Translations under genes and position numbers: made by a program
From: OFTM34 sp047639415
GTDB lineage: Bacteria; Planctomycetota; UBA1135; GCA-002686595
Direction of reading: 5' to 3'
Assembly (NCBI GenBank): GCA_047639415.1
Contig: JBLINP010000066.1
Span: 1 to 17,085 of the forward strand
Length of the DNA: 17,085 nucleotides
Part shown: positions 14,251-17,085 of the stretch, piece by piece
Numbering within the stretch: the first letter of the stretch is position 1
Layout: each line of letters begins with the position of its first letter
Notes under the pieces: model-generated
What the model was told of the DNA's origin: nothing
Seen by the model: the letters and a program-made list of their open reading frames with translations, nothing else
The model's database searches: none

Positions 14251-15545
14251 CCGATTTATGCGAACACCTCGTGAGCGAAGGCCACGAGGTGAGCGTGCTT
14301 TGTTCACGCGGTCGCTATCTCGAGGGTAGGGGCGAAGCTCCTGCTTTCGAAATTAGAAATGGCGTCACGATTAAGCGCTTACGCGCTACGTCGTTCGGCA
14401 AAGGCAATCACCTGGGCCGTTTGGTCGACTATTTCAGTTTTCATGTCTTGGCGTCCGCTCGACTCGCGTTTTCGCGTTGGGCCGACGTCGTCGTGACTTT
14501 AACAACGCCGCCGATGATTGGCGTCTGCGGTCGCATCGCTCGGACTTTCAGCGGAGCCAAGCACGTCAACTTCCTGATGGACCTTCATCCCGATGCCGAG
14601 TTTGAATGCGGGATGATCAATCGCGCGTCCTTGCCGGGAAGGTTGCTTGAAGGGGTCGCCGGTTCGATTCTGCGTAAGGCTCATATGAACGTGGTGCTCG
14701 GGAAGTACCAAAGCAAGCGCGTATCGGAGCGTGGCGTGGCTCCCGAACGCATCGTTGAAATTCCGGTGTGGAGTGATGGCGACGAGATCGTCCCGGTCTC
14801 ACATTCCGATAATCACTTGCGTTCCAGTTTGGGTTGGGATGAGCGCTTCGTTGTGATGTATTCCGGCAATGCTGGCATAGTTCACGGGTTTGACGAGGTT
14901 CTGGATGCGGCTACGCAGCTCGATCAAACCCACCCCGAGGTGCTCTTCGTCTTTGTCGGGGGCGGTCCGCGCAAAGCTGAAATCGAGAACACGGTCCGAA
15001 CCACCAAACTTCAAAACGTCGATTTCTTGCCCTACTTCGATCGCAACGAATTGCGGTATTCGCTCTCAGCCGCGGACGTGCATTTCATGTCACTACTTCC
15101 GCAGCATGTAGGTGTCGCTGTCCCTGGCAAGCTCTATGGGATTCTAGCTGCGGGGCGACCCGTGCTGTTCGTAGGAAGTCCAGAGTGCGAAACAGCGGAA
15201 ACGATTGTCGCCGCAAACGCTGGGGCGGTGTTTGCAGCCGGTCAAGGAAGTGAACTAGCTCAAGAAATCATCGCTCTCACAGCCAATGCGACTTTGCTCG
15301 AAAAGCAAGGCCGGAATGGTCGCGCTTACTTCATGCAGCATCACGAAAAAGGAGTTTGCGTAGAAGCGTGGCGAAACTTACTGGAGTCGATCGACGGAGT
15401 TTCGCAGTCGCGTTTGTCTTCCGAAGATTCGACGACTGTGAGAACAGTCCCCGCACGCGCGGATCACGTTGACGGCATTGTTGCCGCGTTACCTGCCGAT
15501 TCTCAGTCCCGTGTGGAGCGCGATGTTCAATCGCGAATCGGATGA
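14184..15545 (+). CDS. GT4-family glycosyltransferase (WbuB/WcaI-like)
   Basis: From ATG 14184 the product is 453 residues. The N-terminal Rossmann half opens MARYLFVNQFYWPDFASTGQ, the pattern of WbuB-like GT4 enzymes where a Y-x-P-x-x-G/T loop contacts the acceptor. TLTTPPMIG (105-113) and MDLHPDAEF (132-140) are further family marks. The C-terminal nucleotide-sugar half shows VVMYSGNAGIVHGFDEVLDA (223-242), FVGGGPRKAEIE (257-268), DFLPYFDRNEL (280-290) and VPGKLYGILAAGRPVLFVG (313-331). No signal peptide is present and the protein should act at the cytoplasmic face of the membrane, adding a sugar to a lipid-linked intermediate. Residues from about 405 on form a loose, low-complexity tail not needed for the fold. 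It overlaps the upstream epimerase by 67 bp and the downstream polymerase by ATGA. The donor sugar is unknown; the epimerase product is one candidate. Confidence 0.92.
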   Translation: MARYLFVNQFYWPDFASTGQHLTDLCEHLVSEGHEVSVLCSRGRYLEGRGEAPAFEIRNGVTIKRLRATSFGKGNHLGRLVDYFSFHVLASARLAFSRWADVVVTLTTPPMIGVCGRIARTFSGAKHVNFLMDLHPDAEFECGMINRASLPGRLLEGVAGSILRKAHMNVVLGKYQSKRVSERGVAPERIVEIPVWSDGDEIVPVSHSDNHLRSSLGWDERFVVMYSGNAGIVHGFDEVLDAATQLDQTHPEVLFVFVGGGPRKAEIENTVRTTKLQNVDFLPYFDRNELRYSLSAADVHFMSLLPQHVGVAVPGKLYGILAAGRPVLFVGSPECETAETIVAANAGAVFAAGQGSELAQEIIALTANATLLEKQGRNGRAYFMQHHEKGVCVEAWRNLLESIDGVSQSRLSSEDSTTVRTVPARADHVDGIVAALPADSQSRVERDVQSRIG

Positions 15546-17059
15546 ACGCGGGCGAAGTCACAATCAAAGAGCCGGCCAAGCCAAAGTATTCGGTCAAGGT
15601 TCCCAATCCACTGCTGCTTGGAAGTGTCGTCACCGCCATTGCCTTTTGGTTTGCGAGCAATCGAGATTTTGGACCCGACGGGTACTTCATACCCATGAAG
15701 GGGGTGCTCCTAGTCGTTCTTGGGATGGCTCCCGGCCTGGCTTATTTCCGCCGCGTGCGACTCAACCCAAGCTCTGTCGAACCGCTGCCCTATCTTCCGA
15801 TCCTTGGCTTGATCTTCGCCATCTACTACGGCTTGCCGGTCTTGATTCGAGATCAAATTTCGTTCATGAGCCTGCACCCGAGCGTTCAATCGATTTCGGA
15901 GGCATTGGATTTTGCGATCGAGGGCTGGGTTTGCTTACTCATTGGAGTTTACGTAATTGGGCCGCGTCTTTTCGCAGCTTCGAAGAACCGCCCACTTAGA
16001 GTTAATTGGGACGAACAGCGAGCTCGCAAGCTGGGTCTCGCCCTAGTCGCAGTCGGATCTATTTCAACGGTCATTGGAGAGTTGGTCGAGCTGCCTGTCT
16101 CGCTGATGCAGATCTTCCGATTGCTCGGACTCATGTTGCGTCTGGGTCTCGGGATTTTCATTTTGATCGATCTCCGTGGCACCTCGAGTCGCGGCTGGCG
16201 GTTCATGCTTTGGTTCGTGATTTTGCCGATCTTCATGTTCATGCACCTGCGTACCGGTCAGATCGGAGCATTCGTGCGACCCTTTGCGTTCGTCATGATG
16301 CTCATTTGGGCGTGTCGTTTTCGCTTGCCTTGGGTCTCTCTAGGCGTAGCGGTGCTTGTCGCCATTTTGTTGCGCGGAACGGCAGCGGAGTTCCGATCCA
16401 TGTTGTGGCGGTCGTCAAAGGTAGCCGAATTGGGTGCAATGGAGCGCTCAGCGCTCTACATCGATACAGCTCGTCAGAATTTGACGACTCGACCTGGGGA
16501 GACTATCGAGAAAGCCGTCGATCTAATCAGTTCGCGAACGGCTCAATTGGCGTTGTTCGCGCATGCGACACACAGAACGCCCGAAGCGGTTCCGTATTGG
16601 GCGGGCGAATCCTACAAGACCTTGGCTTCCAGTTTTATTCCGCGAATCGTTTGGCGCGACAAACCAACGAAGAACGTCGGTCAGCGCTTCGGACATCGTT
16701 ATTCAGTAATTCACATCGACGATAAAACGACGGCAGTTAACTTGCCCCAATTAGTTGAACTGTTCGTCAACTTCGGACCCATGGGGGTTTGGATCGGGAT
16801 GTTCGGTATGGGGCTCTTGCTCTCGTATGCGGGCATGAAGTTGAACTCATCGGCTGCAGGCCCTGGAACCCTTTTGGTGGGCGCAACGATCTACTCTGAA
16901 ATCATCAATATCGAATCGGACTTCAGCTTGGTCTTTGGCGCACTCCTGCAAACAACGGTAATCGTTTACTTTGTGTTGCGCTTGTGTGGCTCGAAAGTCA
17001 TCGAAAGCGAATTGGGTTCGAGTCCATTGCGTCAAGCTCCCGTCCCGCGTACACAGTGA
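15542..17059 (+). CDS. Wzy-like polysaccharide polymerase (multi-pass membrane protein)
   Basis: This 505-residue protein has about 11-12 hydrophobic segments, including 22-39, 50-69, 82-102, 126-141, 164-182, 189-210, 220-236, 242-258, 263-278, 410-430, 441-456 and 462-482. A large soluble loop (about 281-402) contains SSFIPRIVWRDKP (363-375) followed by GQRFGHRY (380-387) and a VNLPQLVELFVNFG stretch (399-412). The IPR-x-W-x-D-K-P block, a roughly 10-residue gap to an aromatic/Arg patch, then a 'N-F-G-x-x-G' helix start are typical of O-antigen and exopolysaccharide polymerases. It would join lipid-linked repeat units outside the membrane. Sequence identity in this family is low, so the call rests on topology and the loop motif; a ligase (WaaL-like) is a possible alternative. 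ATGA and GTGA overlaps tie it to the genes on both sides. Confidence 0.8.
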   Translation: MNAGEVTIKEPAKPKYSVKVPNPLLLGSVVTAIAFWFASNRDFGPDGYFIPMKGVLLVVLGMAPGLAYFRRVRLNPSSVEPLPYLPILGLIFAIYYGLPVLIRDQISFMSLHPSVQSISEALDFAIEGWVCLLIGVYVIGPRLFAASKNRPLRVNWDEQRARKLGLALVAVGSISTVIGELVELPVSLMQIFRLLGLMLRLGLGIFILIDLRGTSSRGWRFMLWFVILPIFMFMHLRTGQIGAFVRPFAFVMMLIWACRFRLPWVSLGVAVLVAILLRGTAAEFRSMLWRSSKVAELGAMERSALYIDTARQNLTTRPGETIEKAVDLISSRTAQLALFAHATHRTPEAVPYWAGESYKTLASSFIPRIVWRDKPTKNVGQRFGHRYSVIHIDDKTTAVNLPQLVELFVNFGPMGVWIGMFGMGLLLSYAGMKLNSSAAGPGTLLVGATIYSEIINIESDFSLVFGALLQTTVIVYFVLRLCGSKVIESELGSSPLRQAPVPRTQ

Positions 17060-17085
17060 GAATTCTTCAGGTCACACCTTGCTAC
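17056..17085 (+). CDS. Start of a further glycosyltransferase gene (cut by window edge)
   Basis: A GTG overlapping the polymerase stop (GTGA, 17056-17059) begins a frame reading MRILQVTPCY, ten codons to the window edge. This is a typical opening of GT4 glycosyltransferases (M-R-I-L-x-V-T-P-x-Y/F). The overlap matches the style of the other junctions. No SD is evident, and only ten residues are visible, so the family call is tentative. Confidence 0.6.
   Translation, partial: MRILQVTPCY

Noticed and set aside
16006..16725. 239-codon plus-strand open frame inside the polymerase gene
   Set aside because: It is an out-of-frame shadow of the membrane protein gene, rich in Arg and Ser with no recognisable domain, while the polymerase frame has clear membrane segments and motif.
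1..17085. CRISPR array, tRNA or rRNA genes, insertion sequences, attachment sites
   Set aside because: I saw no regularly spaced direct repeats, no tRNA-like or rRNA sequence, and no transposase or integrase motifs. The only tandem arrays are the WD40 repeats and the AG tract.

Overview
The window is a bacterial chromosomal segment, probably from a planctomycete (Planctomycetota) or a close relative. This rests on protein architecture, since no rRNA or marker gene is present. A membrane Ser/Thr kinase carries the 'W-x-x-R/K-N-P' motif before its transmembrane helix and a 'WEW-x-Y-L' linker before a long WD40 array. Large FG-GAP/VCBS-repeat exported proteins and tandem-PDZ proteins are also common in that phylum. 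GC content looks slightly above half by eye. Genes are tightly packed and many overlap by four bases. Shine-Dalgarno (SD) sites are present at some starts and absent at others.

Region A (1-3338) holds the 3' part of a kinase-WD40 receptor gene. Its start lies left of the window. It encodes a cytoplasmic kinase domain, one membrane helix, a coiled coil and 14 WD40 repeats, enough for two seven-bladed propellers.

Region B (3418-9413) is a five-gene rightward operon in which every junction is a 4-nt ATGA or GTGA overlap: ABC ATPase, ABC-2 type permease, a tandem-PDZ lipoprotein without a protease domain, and two exported proteins with calcium-loop (FG-GAP/VCBS-like) repeats. The grouping is consistent with an ABC machine working with cell-surface or periplasmic partners. 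I do not recognise it as a named system, and it is the best candidate here for something undescribed.

Region C (9414-11155) starts with about 310 bp of low-complexity DNA: an (AG)10 microsatellite, a purine-rich half and a pyrimidine-rich half. A small membrane-anchored or lipoprotein cytochrome c follows, probably starting at a rare CTG. Convergent with it, 3 bp away, is a TIGR01777-type NAD-dependent epimerase on the minus strand.

Region D (11156-17085) is a glycan biosynthesis locus: a NodU/CmcH-type carbamoyltransferase ending at a strong intrinsic terminator, a GDP-mannose 3,5-epimerase-like enzyme, a WbuB-like GT4 glycosyltransferase, a Wzy-like polysaccharide polymerase, and the first ten codons of what looks like another GT4 glycosyltransferase cut by the right edge. 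Together these would supply a modified sugar nucleotide, transfer sugars to a lipid carrier, polymerise the repeat unit and decorate it with carbamoyl groups. The product is probably a capsule, exopolysaccharide or O-antigen-like polymer.
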